This document shows, piece after piece, positions 9,344 through 17,230 of a DNA stretch of 64,000 nucleotides. The position numbers and the translations under genes are program-made. Source of the DNA: CAYOSF01 sp964406605 (GTDB lineage: Bacteria; Chloroflexota; Dehalococcoidia; DSTF01; RBG-16-68-14). The stretch is from positions 62,001 to 126,000 of the forward strand of contig CAYOSF010000005.1 in the NCBI GenBank assembly GCA_964406605.1, in the 5' to 3' direction. The notes below the pieces were generated by a model that searched no databases, was not told the DNA's origin, and saw only the letters and a program-made list of their open reading frames with translations. Position 1 is the stretch's first letter. Every line of letters begins with the position of its first letter.

Positions 9344-9469
9344 TGGGCCAAGAGAGGGCCGCCCGGCGTACAGCGCCGTCGTGCGGCAAGCAGCAGGTCG
9401 AGCAGAGACTCGCGACGGAGGCGGACTGCATCGGCGGGTCGCCTCACCTGCGACATGGGAGGGGGTGTC

Positions 9470-9646
9470 GTGGCAGATCTGACGACCAAGCAGGTGGCCG
9501 AGATCCTGCAGTGTGACGCGGAGCAGGTGCGTCGATACATCCGCGTAGGATACCTGCGCGCGCAGCGGCAAGCGAACGGCCGCTACACCGTTTCCGAGGA
9601 GGAACTCCGCAGGTTCCAGAACGACGTGGCGGGGAGGTTCTTCTAG
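9470..9646 (+). CDS. Small helix-turn-helix (excisionase/MerR-type) DNA-binding protein
   Basis: 58 aa. The sequence DLTTKQVAEILQCDAEQVRRYIRVGYLRAQ is a winged-helix domain of the HTH_17 excisionase/BldC class, with a final wing ANGRYTVSEEELRRF. Start is taken as GTG 9470 because GGGAGGGGG lies at 9456-9464; the in-frame ATG at 9455 would place that ribosome site inside the coding region. There is no integrase or phage gene nearby, so a free-standing BldC-like regulator is more likely than a true excisionase. It is convergent with the rsh gene, whose stop is 43 bp away. Confidence 0.75.
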   Translation: MADLTTKQVAEILQCDAEQVRRYIRVGYLRAQRQANGRYTVSEEELRRFQNDVAGRFF

Positions 9647-9689
9647 AAGAGGTCCGCGCTGCCGGGGGCGTCGGGCGAGATGGTGTCTC

Positions 9690-11903
9690 TTATGCCTGAC
9701 CGGCACCTTCCCGAGACCGATCGGTGGAGCGGGCGACTGCCGTAACGCCGCGCACCATCTCCAGTTTGCTGAGCAGGCGGCTTAGCTGGTCTACCCCCTG
9801 GGTCTCCAGTGTGAGGGAGATGGCGACGGTCCGGTCGCCGTGTTCCCGCGTGCGCACCCCCATCATGTTCACCTTTTCCTCCGCCACGATGGTGGTGATG
9901 TCGCGCAGCAGTCCTACCCGGTCCCACGCGTCGATCTCGACGGCCACCGGGTAGAACGCTCCGGTTCGGCCCCACTCCGCTTCCACAAGGCGTTGCCGCT
10001 CGTCGATGTGGATTACGTTGAAGCAGTCTCGCCGGTGGACGGTGACGCCGCGACTACGCGTCACGTAGCCGATGATGTCGTCACCCGGAACCGGGTTGCA
10101 GCAACGGCCGAGCTGGGTGAGCAGGTGGCCGGTACCCAAGACCTGGATGCCCGGGGCCGATACCGGCTGACGCGGCGTCTCCTCCGCGGTCTCCGGCAGC
10201 GGCTCCTCGGGTTCCAGGAGGCGCTCCACGCAGGCTGCCACCTGGTGCGCGCTCACGCCGCCGAAACCGACAGCCGCGTAGAGGTCGTCGAGTGAGTCGT
10301 ACTGGAATCGGTGGAGCACCTCATCCCTGCACTCGGCCATCGTCACGCCCAGGCGCTGCAGCTCCTTCTCCAGCCGCTCGCGCCCTCTCTCGATGTTCTC
10401 GGCACGTTCTTGCTTCCGGAACCACTGACGTATCTTCTGCCGGGCGTGGCTGGTCTTCACGTACCCGAGGTTGCTGTTCAACCAGTCGCGTGAAGGCCCA
10501 CGGGAGCCGCGGCCCGTCATGATCTCCACCACGTCGCCGTTCTTCAGCGGCTGGTTGAGGGCCACCAGCCGGCCGTTCACCTTGGCGCCGACGCACTGGT
10601 GGCCAAGATCCGTGTGAATGCGGTAGGCGAAGTCGATGCCCGTGGCGCCGGCGGGCAGGTCCTTGATCTCCCCCTTGGGTGTGTATACGAAGACTTGGTC
10701 CTGGAAGACGTCCGTCTTGAGCGTCTCGACGAACTCCTCCGCCTGGGCCATGTCGCGCTGCCATTCCATCAACTGGCGCAGCCAGGCGAGTCTCTGCTCG
10801 AAGCGGACGTCCTTGCCCCCACCCTCCTTGTATCGCCAGTGGGCGGCCACACCGTACTCGGCGAGCCGGTGCATCTCGTGGGTGCGGATCTGCGCCTCGA
10901 GTGGTCGGGCGCCGAGGCACATGACGGTCGTGTGCAGCGACTGGTACACGCCCTCTTTGGGGTTCGCGATGTAGTCATCGAACTGGCCCGGAATGGGACT
11001 CCAAAGGCCGTGGACGATGCCGAGGGCGCTGTAGCAGTCGGCAACGGTGTTGACCAGGATACGCAGGGCCAGGAGGTCGTAGATCTCGTTGAACGTCTTC
11101 CCCTGGGCCGCATACTTCTGCATCTTCTGGTACACGCTGTAGATGTTCTTCGCCCGCCCCTGGATGGTGGCCTCAACGTGGTTCTTCTCCAATTCCGCCT
11201 TCAGGATCTTCTCCACCTGGGCGATGTATCGTTCGCGTGTGCTGTGCTTCGAGGCTATGAGCCGGGCGATCTCGTCGTACTTGGCCGGCTGAAGGTACCG
11301 AAAGGCGAGGTCTTCCAGCTCCCACTTGAGCTGCCACATGCCGAGCCGGCTGGCCAGGGGCGCGTAGATCTCCATCGTCTCCTGGGCGGTGCGCAACTGC
11401 TTGGGCCGCGCCAGGAATTCGAGCGTGCGCATGTTGTGAAGGCGGTCTGCCAGCTTCACGATCACGACGCGCACGTCCTCCGCCATTGCGAGGAACATCT
11501 TGCGCAGGTTCTCCGCCTGGATGCCGCTGTCGACGCTCTCCGGTTCGGGGGAGATACGGGAGATTCGCTCCAGCTTGGTGCCGCCATCCACCAGCTTGGC
11601 CACCTCCGCGCCAAAGCGGCGCTTCAGCTCCTGATTGGGCACACCACAGTCTTCCTGGACGTCGTGGAGGAGGGCGGCCACAACGGCGTCGGCGTCGAGT
11701 TGGAGGTCGGCGATGGTCATGGCCGCGTCCAGCGGGTGAACGATGAAGGGGTCGCCGGACTTGCGCCGCTGGTCCGCGTGGCTCGCCTCGGCGAACCGGT
11801 ATGCATCCTCGATGAGGGCGACGCGATCGTCCGGCAAGTAGCTCCGGGCCTTCTGCAGCAACTGCTCCGGCCCGTACTTCTCACGAACGCGTGCAATCGC
11901 CAT
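9690..11903 (-). CDS. Bifunctional (p)ppGpp synthetase/hydrolase, RelA/SpoT (Rsh) family
   Basis: 737 aa, full-length Rsh. The N-terminal HD hydrolase domain is intact (SGDPFIVHPLDAAMTIADL, ALLHDVQEDC). The synthetase domain has YQSLHTTVMCLGARPLEAQ and EYGVAAHWRYKEGG. TGS (VFVYTPKGEIKDLPAGATGIDFAY), a helical/zinc-finger-like region (TQLGRCCNPVPGDDIIGYVTRSRGVTVHR) and a C-terminal ACT domain follow. With both catalytic halves intact it should make and degrade the stringent alarmone. It is divergent from hisS by 147 bp. The predicted -10 ends nine bases before the ATG, so the transcript may lack a leader. Confidence 0.95.
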   Translation of the reverse strand: MAIARVREKYGPEQLLQKARSYLPDDRVALIEDAYRFAEASHADQRRKSGDPFIVHPLDAAMTIADLQLDADAVVAALLHDVQEDCGVPNQELKRRFGAEVAKLVDGGTKLERISRISPEPESVDSGIQAENLRKMFLAMAEDVRVVIVKLADRLHNMRTLEFLARPKQLRTAQETMEIYAPLASRLGMWQLKWELEDLAFRYLQPAKYDEIARLIASKHSTRERYIAQVEKILKAELEKNHVEATIQGRAKNIYSVYQKMQKYAAQGKTFNEIYDLLALRILVNTVADCYSALGIVHGLWSPIPGQFDDYIANPKEGVYQSLHTTVMCLGARPLEAQIRTHEMHRLAEYGVAAHWRYKEGGGKDVRFEQRLAWLRQLMEWQRDMAQAEEFVETLKTDVFQDQVFVYTPKGEIKDLPAGATGIDFAYRIHTDLGHQCVGAKVNGRLVALNQPLKNGDVVEIMTGRGSRGPSRDWLNSNLGYVKTSHARQKIRQWFRKQERAENIERGRERLEKELQRLGVTMAECRDEVLHRFQYDSLDDLYAAVGFGGVSAHQVAACVERLLEPEEPLPETAEETPRQPVSAPGIQVLGTGHLLTQLGRCCNPVPGDDIIGYVTRSRGVTVHRRDCFNVIHIDERQRLVEAEWGRTGAFYPVAVEIDAWDRVGLLRDITTIVAEEKVNMMGVRTREHGDRTVAISLTLETQGVDQLSRLLSKLEMVRGVTAVARSTDRSREGAGQA

Positions 11904-11912
11904 AGCAATATC

Positions 11913-11921
11913 ACTCTAACA
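11913..11921 (-). promoter_or_regulatory. Extended -10 promoter of the rsh gene, near-leaderless
   Basis: TGT-TAGAGT on the minus strand; the hexamer ends nine bases before the ATG at 11903. A normal transcription start would therefore fall on or next to the start codon. No -35 is convincing. The same spacing is seen at dprA and ychF. Confidence 0.35.
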
Positions 11922-12050
11922 CAGGCGGGAAAGGGCGACCAGAACGGGACGCGGGCCTCCAGTCGACGCGTATCGTCGGGATCGGTGCGCACGCCGCCGG
12001 CGGACGGCGGTCTTGGCCTGGCGATGCGCCCTCGCTATGCTGGTCTCGCT

Positions 12051-13334
12051 ATGGGTCAGGAAGAAGGCAAGGCCACGGCGCGTTTCCAGGCGCCCCGCGG
12101 CACGGCGGACGTGCTGCCTGAGGACGAGCCGTACTGGCGCTTCGTGCGACGGACGGGCGAGCGAGTCTCCGGCCTGTTCGGCTATCGGTATATCGAGACG
12201 CCGATGTTCGAGGATGCCGGCGTTTGGCTGCGCACCTCCGGTGAGGGAACCGAGGTGGTGGAGAAGGAGATGTACCTGTTCGAGGACCGGGGCGGCGAAC
12301 GGCTGGCCCTGCGCCCGGAGACCACCGCCAGCGTGTGCCGCGCCTACCTGGAGCATGGGATGGCGAACCGGCCGCAGCCGGTCCGCCTGTACTACTTCGC
12401 GCAGAAGTTCCGCTACGACCGCCCTCAGGCCGGTCGCTTTCGCCAGCACACCGAGTTCGGTGTGGAGGTGATCGGCGACGGAGACGCCGTCGTCGACGCC
12501 GAGGTCATCGATCTGCTGTCGACGTTCTATCAGGCGCTGGGGCTGGAGGGACTGACCCTGCACCTCAACAGCATCGGCGACGGCGCCTGCCGGCCGGCCT
12601 ACATCGAGACGCTGCGCTCGTACTACCGCGAGAGGCTTCCGGAGACGTGCCCGGACTGCAGAGTCCGATTCGAGAAGAACCCCATGCGGCTGCTGGACTG
12701 CAAGGAGCCGCGGTGCGAGCCGATCATCGCCGGGGCGCCCACGATCACCGAGAGGTTGTGCCCCGATTGCAGTGCCCATTTCCGCGCGCTCTGCTCGCAT
12801 CTGGAGGCGCTCGGCATCTCGTACACGCTGGACCCCCGCCTGGTGCGCGGACTCGACTACTACACACGCGCGGTCTTCGAGTTCGTGCCGCGGGAAGAAG
12901 GGACGCAGTCGACCGTGGGCGGGGGCGGTCGCTATGACGGCCTGATCGAGCTCATGGGGGGCCGGTCCACGCCTGGCACCGGATTCGGTACGGGCATCGA
13001 GCGGATCATCCTGAACCTGAAACGCCAGAAGACGCCGGTGCCCGAGCTGGAGGGACCGCAGGTGTACGTTGCCCACGCGTCCGAGCAGGCCCAGGAGGCG
13101 GCGCTGCGCACGGCACGCCGCCTGCGCGACGCAAACGTGGGAGTCGTGGTGGGGGGCGCGGGACGCAGCCTGAAGGGACAACTCCGGCATGCCGACGCGC
13201 TGAACATCAGGTACGTTGCCATTCTGGGGGGCCAGGAGATGGCAAAGGACGAGGTCACCTTGCGCGATATGCGGGACGGGCAGCAACGGTCCGTGACGGC
13301 CGACGAGCTGGCGCGGGTGGTGGCCGAGGACTAA
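12051..13334 (+). CDS. hisS: Histidyl-tRNA synthetase
   Basis: 427 aa class II aminoacyl-tRNA synthetase. It begins with FQAPRGTADVLPED. Motif 2 region is LALRPETTASVCRAYLEHGM, the histidine-specific loop is LVRGLDYYTRAVFEF, and motif 3 is GGGGRYDGLIELMGG with GFGTGIERI. The C-terminal anticodon-binding domain follows from about residue 330. Start ATG 12051 gives the usual N-terminus; an in-frame ATG at 12024 would add nine residues and neither has a good ribosome site. The open frame runs further upstream across rsh, but that part is an antisense shadow. Confidence 0.96.
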   Translation: MGQEEGKATARFQAPRGTADVLPEDEPYWRFVRRTGERVSGLFGYRYIETPMFEDAGVWLRTSGEGTEVVEKEMYLFEDRGGERLALRPETTASVCRAYLEHGMANRPQPVRLYYFAQKFRYDRPQAGRFRQHTEFGVEVIGDGDAVVDAEVIDLLSTFYQALGLEGLTLHLNSIGDGACRPAYIETLRSYYRERLPETCPDCRVRFEKNPMRLLDCKEPRCEPIIAGAPTITERLCPDCSAHFRALCSHLEALGISYTLDPRLVRGLDYYTRAVFEFVPREEGTQSTVGGGGRYDGLIELMGGRSTPGTGFGTGIERIILNLKRQKTPVPELEGPQVYVAHASEQAQEAALRTARRLRDANVGVVVGGAGRSLKGQLRHADALNIRYVAILGGQEMAKDEVTLRDMRDGQQRSVTADELARVVAED

Positions 13335-14065
13335 GGAGCGACAAGTCCCGCTTTCCTAGGGACGCGGCGTGACGGTTGCCGGTCTCGGCGTTTACTAAGG
13401 TGGGGCATAGCAACATAGACGTAGTGACCGCTGGAGGAGGGGTGGTGAGCTGCCTCTACGCCATAGTGAGCGTTGGCGTGTTCCTTGCTAGCGCGATCAC
13501 CGCGTTCGGCTCCTGTTTCGTTCTCACCTGACGGCGGCTGAAAGGGCAGCTCATCAATACGGTCAGCTGCTACCTGCGGCGGATCGAAAGGCCGATGAAG
13601 AGGGACTGGAGGACTTGGACGACATGACCCAAGGCCCTCTCTAGACGGCGAAGGATCGGGCCGGGACCGAAGAGCGCCACGGGTGCTCGACGGAAGGGCG
13701 GTCGGAGTCAAGGCCCGAGTGACTGGCGCGCTGGGCGTCTCGAGGTGCTGATCGACCGAGTCAGCGGCAGCGCTGCAGTTCTGCCAATCCAAGGCCCGGG
13801 GCTCGGTGAGGCTTGCGACGTAGCTGGAAAAGATGTCAATGGAGAGCCTCTTTGAAGGCAAACGATAGAATCCCCACGAAACTGTCGAGGCGCTGCCGGA
13901 TGGTCCTCGATCGCTTCGCCTCTAAGTGCAGCATGATTGACTCGGGCGTGTCCGGCCTAGGGTTTCCTGTTCAGCGTGGAGAGCGCCCCCTAACGCTGTG
14001 GTAAGACGCAGCACTTGCCGATACTAGACGGGGAGGGTGGATGGGAATGGTTGGGGCTCAAACTG
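13335..14065. other. 731 bp low-coding stretch between hisS and a methyltransferase gene
   Basis: No conserved protein is recognisable on either strand. GC content is visibly lower than in flanking genes around 13780-14060. The only supported element is a micro-ORF at 13445-13531 with a strong ribosome site. A 176-codon minus-strand open frame (13331-13861) is compositionally random and lacks motifs. No tRNA or terminator hairpin was recognised. Confidence 0.5.
13445..13531 (+). CDS. Candidate 28 aa hydrophobic micro-protein
   Basis: GTG at 13445 (or the adjacent in-frame GTG at 13442) follows GGAGGAGG at 13433-13440, one of the strongest ribosome sites in the window. The 28-residue product is almost entirely hydrophobic, with residues 4-27 able to span a membrane once, and contains two Cys. 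Nothing is known to me about a family. Its lone position downstream of hisS and the strong start signal are the only evidence; it may be chance. Confidence 0.35.
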   Translation: MSCLYAIVSVGVFLASAITAFGSCFVLT

Positions 14066-14965
14066 ATGCCTAGCGCCGCAGACCGAGACCTGGGGCCCAC
14101 TGACACGAGGCCAAAGCTTACGGTCGTGCCAAAGACAGCAGGGGCGAGCAACGACGATGCTCGTGGCCTGCCAATCGGCGTTAGGCATCACCGGGCATAT
14201 GTCGGCGCGCCGGAAGGGTACGACATCAGTGGGGCGCTCCAGTTCAACCTGCTCACATTCCTCGGGCTGCGACAGGAGCACTATCTGCTGGACATCGGCT
14301 GCGGATCACTTCGAGGCGGGCGGCTGTTCATTGTGTATCTAGAACCGGAGCGCTACTACGGCATCGAGCCACAGCAGTGGCTAGTCGAGGAGGCCATCGC
14401 GAAGGAAGTTGGTCAGGACCTGATCGACCTGAAGCGGCCCGTCTTCAGCAACGACAGCCATTTCGGGTTGACGACGTTCGGCCGGCAATTCGATTTCGTC
14501 GTCGCGCACTCGATCTTCTCGCATGCGTCTTCAACGCACATCGAACGCTGCCTATCTGAGGCGAAGCGGGTAATGGCGCCGAACGCGCTCTTCGTCGCGA
14601 CGTTTATGCAGAACGAGCGGGACTACGAAGGTGACAGCTGGATGTACCCTGCATGCGTCTCGTACTCGTTGGAGACGATCATGGCGCTGGGGACAAAGCA
14701 GGGCCTTGCCTGCCAGAAGATCGAGTGGCCGCATGGGGCGCAGCAGACGTGGGTCGTCTACAGCCACAGCAAGGGCGGCAGTCGAATCCCCGAAATGGGC
14801 GAGGCGATGAGGCTGCTTGCCCTCGAGAACGATCTGAAATACGTTAGGGAGAGGCTCGCGAGGATCGAAAACCATCCGTATGTGCGGCTAGGCATGAAGG
14901 TGGTGGGCAGTCCTCTCTACACCGGGCTGCGCGAGGCGACGAGCCGCCTGCGCAAGGCCTCCTAG
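14066..14965 (+). CDS. Class I SAM-dependent methyltransferase
   Basis: About 299 aa. LLDIGCGSLRGGRLFIVYL is a clear SAM-binding motif I (acidic strand then GxGxxxG-like loop). YYGIEPQQW is the ribose-binding acidic position, with FDFVVAHSIFSH and APNALFVATFM as later motifs. This arrangement (HHRAYVGAPEGYDISGALQFNLL before the domain) resembles methyltransferases in polysaccharide or glycolipid clusters. The target is unknown. Starts at ATG 14066 or TTG 14051 are both possible; the latter follows GGGGAGGGTGG. The gene is less GC-rich than its neighbours and stands alone, which hints at acquisition. Confidence 0.75.
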   Translation: MPSAADRDLGPTDTRPKLTVVPKTAGASNDDARGLPIGVRHHRAYVGAPEGYDISGALQFNLLTFLGLRQEHYLLDIGCGSLRGGRLFIVYLEPERYYGIEPQQWLVEEAIAKEVGQDLIDLKRPVFSNDSHFGLTTFGRQFDFVVAHSIFSHASSTHIERCLSEAKRVMAPNALFVATFMQNERDYEGDSWMYPACVSYSLETIMALGTKQGLACQKIEWPHGAQQTWVVYSHSKGGSRIPEMGEAMRLLALENDLKYVRERLARIENHPYVRLGMKVVGSPLYTGLREATSRLRKAS

Positions 14966-15165
14966 CGCTCGTCTGTCTCGCGATCAGAGCGGCGGTCGTC
15001 AGCTCAGTGACGCGAGGCCGCTCCCCGCTGACATCGTTCGGAAGCGATTCTCGGGGCGGCACTGCAAGCAATCCTTTGTTCTCTACGGCCTCCTGAAATG
15101 ACTGACTGGCTGCGGCGCCTGAACGAAACGTGCAGTCGGCGTCAGGCCAGGACGCGCCGAAGGGT

Positions 15166-16638
15166 CTAGTGGCGGATGAAGACGAGCTCCTGAGGGCGCT
15201 CCAAAACCAGACTCCAGCCCTCAGTGTCGCGCAGTTCCAAAGCAAGGCGCGTGGTGGGCCCCAGGACGGCAGTGTCGGCTCCAGATTCCTCCAGAAGCTC
15301 CTGCCAGCCCGCATCCGCCTCGATGATCCGCTCGTAGTCGTCGAAGATCTCGGCTCCGTACACGTCCGTTCGTCCATCGATGTAGACGTGGCCCTCCGGG
15401 TAGAGACCGTAGATGAGGTAGCCGCCCCACCTGTGCGGCGCGAAGACGTCGGCGTCCGGCCGGTTCTCCTCCAGCCAGGCCAGCGCCTCGGCCGGATAGT
15501 GGACCCGGCCGTCCGCGATCGCCTGGCGGTGCACCTGGGCCTGCGGCAGTGACGGGATAGCCACAAGCGCGGCGACCGCGGTGGCGGCCAGGAGGGCCAG
15601 GTTCACGGCGGTGCGCGGCGGCGCCGCCTGTCGGGGCGTGCCGGATACCAGGTGTCGAGCAGCGAGGGCGGCGGCCGGGAGGTAGGCAAGAGCGAACATC
15701 GGCTGGAAGCGCGACGCCTGGAGCGCCAGAGCTGTGAAGGCGACTGCCAACAGGATGGCGAAGCGGTTTCGAACGCGCCCCACGACGGCGAGCGCGACGA
15801 GCAGTACGATGCCGGCCAGGAGCGGCAGGTGCATGGGCTGGTGGAAGTCCGGCGACTGCAGCTCGGTGATGCCCTGGGGAGTCGCGCTGCTGCCGATGCC
15901 CGGCAGGTAGGACACCAGCCGAATCAGCGTGGCCGGCCCGTACGGGTTGAGCAGCGTCGCCGCGACGCAGGTAGCGACAAAGAGCGCCGCGCCGCCCAAC
16001 TGGGCCTCACGGTCGCCCGCGAGACGGTCCCAAACGCGGGAGAGGAACCACAAGCCAGCGACGCCCAGCCCGGCCACGTAACCGAGATGCAGGTTCGCCC
16101 ACAGCGCCATCACGGCGACGAGCGCCCACGGAGGTTTGCTCCGTCCGATGAGGCCGTTGATGAAGACGGCCAGCAGAAACCAGCTCAGGAGCTGCGGCCG
16201 GACCGTCCAGTACGGCGCGCTGATAAGGATACCGAGCGCGGTGAGGCCCAATGCGACGGTGCGGGGCGTTCCGAGCCGCAGCAATAGGCGCTGCATGAGA
16301 CCGAACGAGGCGAGCGCAAGGGCGACGAAGAACCCAAGCGTGACGGCGTAGCCGAACAGCCTCACGCTCAGGTAGACCAGTACCTCGGGCAGCCACTGGT
16401 GGTCCAGCAGCTCCTTTCCGGCGGCAGTGAACGAGTAGACGTCATGCCGCGGGATTGAGAGGTTCTCGAACGTGAGCTGACCGGTGCGCAGATGCCACCA
16501 GTAGTCGGGATCGGTGAACGAGGCGAAGCCGAAGGCGAAGAAGACAAGGTAGAGCACGCCCGTGAGCAGACTGACGCCGTCGATGGCGGGCAGGGCGATT
16601 CTCAGGTGCTTGCTCTGTGCCAGGGAGATCGAAACCAC
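15166..16638 (-). CDS. Polytopic membrane protein of unknown function (glycosyltransferase-like topology)
   Basis: 490 aa with roughly ten predicted membrane spans. After the first span comes SFTDPDYWWHLRTGQL, an outward loop with an acidic pair and aromatic/His residues. Together with the later LLDHQWLPEVLVYL it resembles polytopic lipid-linked sugar transferases (GT-C fold), but no family signature is certain. A final soluble domain of about 120 residues contains DVFAPHRWGGYLIYGLYPEGHVYIDGRTDVYG, a pattern common to uncharacterised GT-C-like proteins of Chloroflexota and Planctomycetes. Start GTG 16638 has TTGGAGGTGG upstream. It lies 120 bp downstream of acyP on the same strand and may be cotranscribed. 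Confidence 0.75.
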   Translation of the reverse strand: MVSISLAQSKHLRIALPAIDGVSLLTGVLYLVFFAFGFASFTDPDYWWHLRTGQLTFENLSIPRHDVYSFTAAGKELLDHQWLPEVLVYLSVRLFGYAVTLGFFVALALASFGLMQRLLLRLGTPRTVALGLTALGILISAPYWTVRPQLLSWFLLAVFINGLIGRSKPPWALVAVMALWANLHLGYVAGLGVAGLWFLSRVWDRLAGDREAQLGGAALFVATCVAATLLNPYGPATLIRLVSYLPGIGSSATPQGITELQSPDFHQPMHLPLLAGIVLLVALAVVGRVRNRFAILLAVAFTALALQASRFQPMFALAYLPAAALAARHLVSGTPRQAAPPRTAVNLALLAATAVAALVAIPSLPQAQVHRQAIADGRVHYPAEALAWLEENRPDADVFAPHRWGGYLIYGLYPEGHVYIDGRTDVYGAEIFDDYERIIEADAGWQELLEESGADTAVLGPTTRLALELRDTEGWSLVLERPQELVFIRH

Positions 16639-16758
16639 AGCAGCTCTGCCACCTCCAAGTGTGTTATCGGCGGCGGCCGCGTTGTCGGTGAGGCTGCGTG
16701 GACGAAGGAAAGGGGGCGAAACGCCGGGATGCGGGCTGCCGGCCCGTTCGGCGCGAAG

Positions 16759-17040
16759 CTACCAGCGCACCTCGAATCCCTGGTGGCCCTCCAGTGTGTC
16801 CGACCAGTCTGCGTCGACACCATCGACCAGAGCCCGGCGCGGCCCATCGTGGAGCGCGGCCTCGAGCTGTCGCAGGCGTTCCTCCCCGCCTTCCGCGACG
16901 ACCTCCACGGTGCGGCCGTCGACGCCGTTGCGCACCCAACCGGCCAGGCCCAGCGCATCGGCCTGTCCGACCACGAAGTAGCGGAAGCCCACCATCTGAA
17001 CTTCCCCCCGCACGATCGCGTGGAGGCGCTTGGGTGTCAT
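16759..17040 (-). CDS. acyP: Acylphosphatase
   Basis: 93 aa, standard length. The phosphate loop GEVQMVGFRYFV carries the catalytic Arg, and LAGWVRNGVDGRTVEV carries the catalytic Asn. The enzyme hydrolyses acyl-phosphates such as acetyl- or carbamoyl-phosphate in the cytoplasm. The second loop position reads Met-Val-Gly rather than the commoner Gly-Val-x, which is tolerated in the family. It follows the 56 aa membrane protein by 19 bp at the end of the shikimate operon. Confidence 0.93.
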   Translation of the reverse strand: MTPKRLHAIVRGEVQMVGFRYFVVGQADALGLAGWVRNGVDGRTVEVVAEGGEERLRQLEAALHDGPRRALVDGVDADWSDTLEGHQGFEVRW

Positions 17041-17059
17041 GCTCAGGTCAAGCTCGCAG

Positions 17060-17230
17060 CTAGAACCGGATAGGTCCGGGCATCATGCTCTGGCCTAGCC
17101 AGAATGCGAGGATGGAGATGACGAAGATCGCGACCAGGGCCCACAAGAGCCCTCGCACGAGGCGCGGGCCGGGCCCCCCACGCTCCGCGAGCGGTTGCAG
17201 CGCGTCTCTGACGAACGGGTCCCAGTTCAT
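17060..17230 (-). CDS. Small single-span membrane protein, 56 aa
   Basis: The start ATG (17228-17230) overlaps the TGA stop of aroKB as ATGA, and AGGAG lies about ten bases upstream inside aroKB, so translation is probably coupled. The N-terminal half (MNWDPFVRDALQPLAERG) is amphipathic with Arg-rich RLVRGLL. The C-terminal half is one membrane span (LWALVAIFVISILAFWLG) ending in GQSMMPGPIRF. Codon third positions are GC-rich like those of the neighbours. No family is recognised. Confidence 0.7.
   Translation of the reverse strand: MNWDPFVRDALQPLAERGGPGPRLVRGLLWALVAIFVISILAFWLGQSMMPGPIRF

Noticed and set aside
9291..9482. Small plus-strand frame before the HTH gene
   Set aside because: It has no ribosome site, overlaps the start of the better supported HTH gene and shows no motif.
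10599..12050. Long plus-strand frame continuous with hisS
   Set aside because: It is antisense to the well-conserved rsh gene and has no motifs; hisS itself starts at 12051 (or 12024).
13331..13861. Minus-strand 176-codon frame
   Set aside because: Composition is random and Ser/Pro/Arg-rich, with no conserved segment and no ribosome site.
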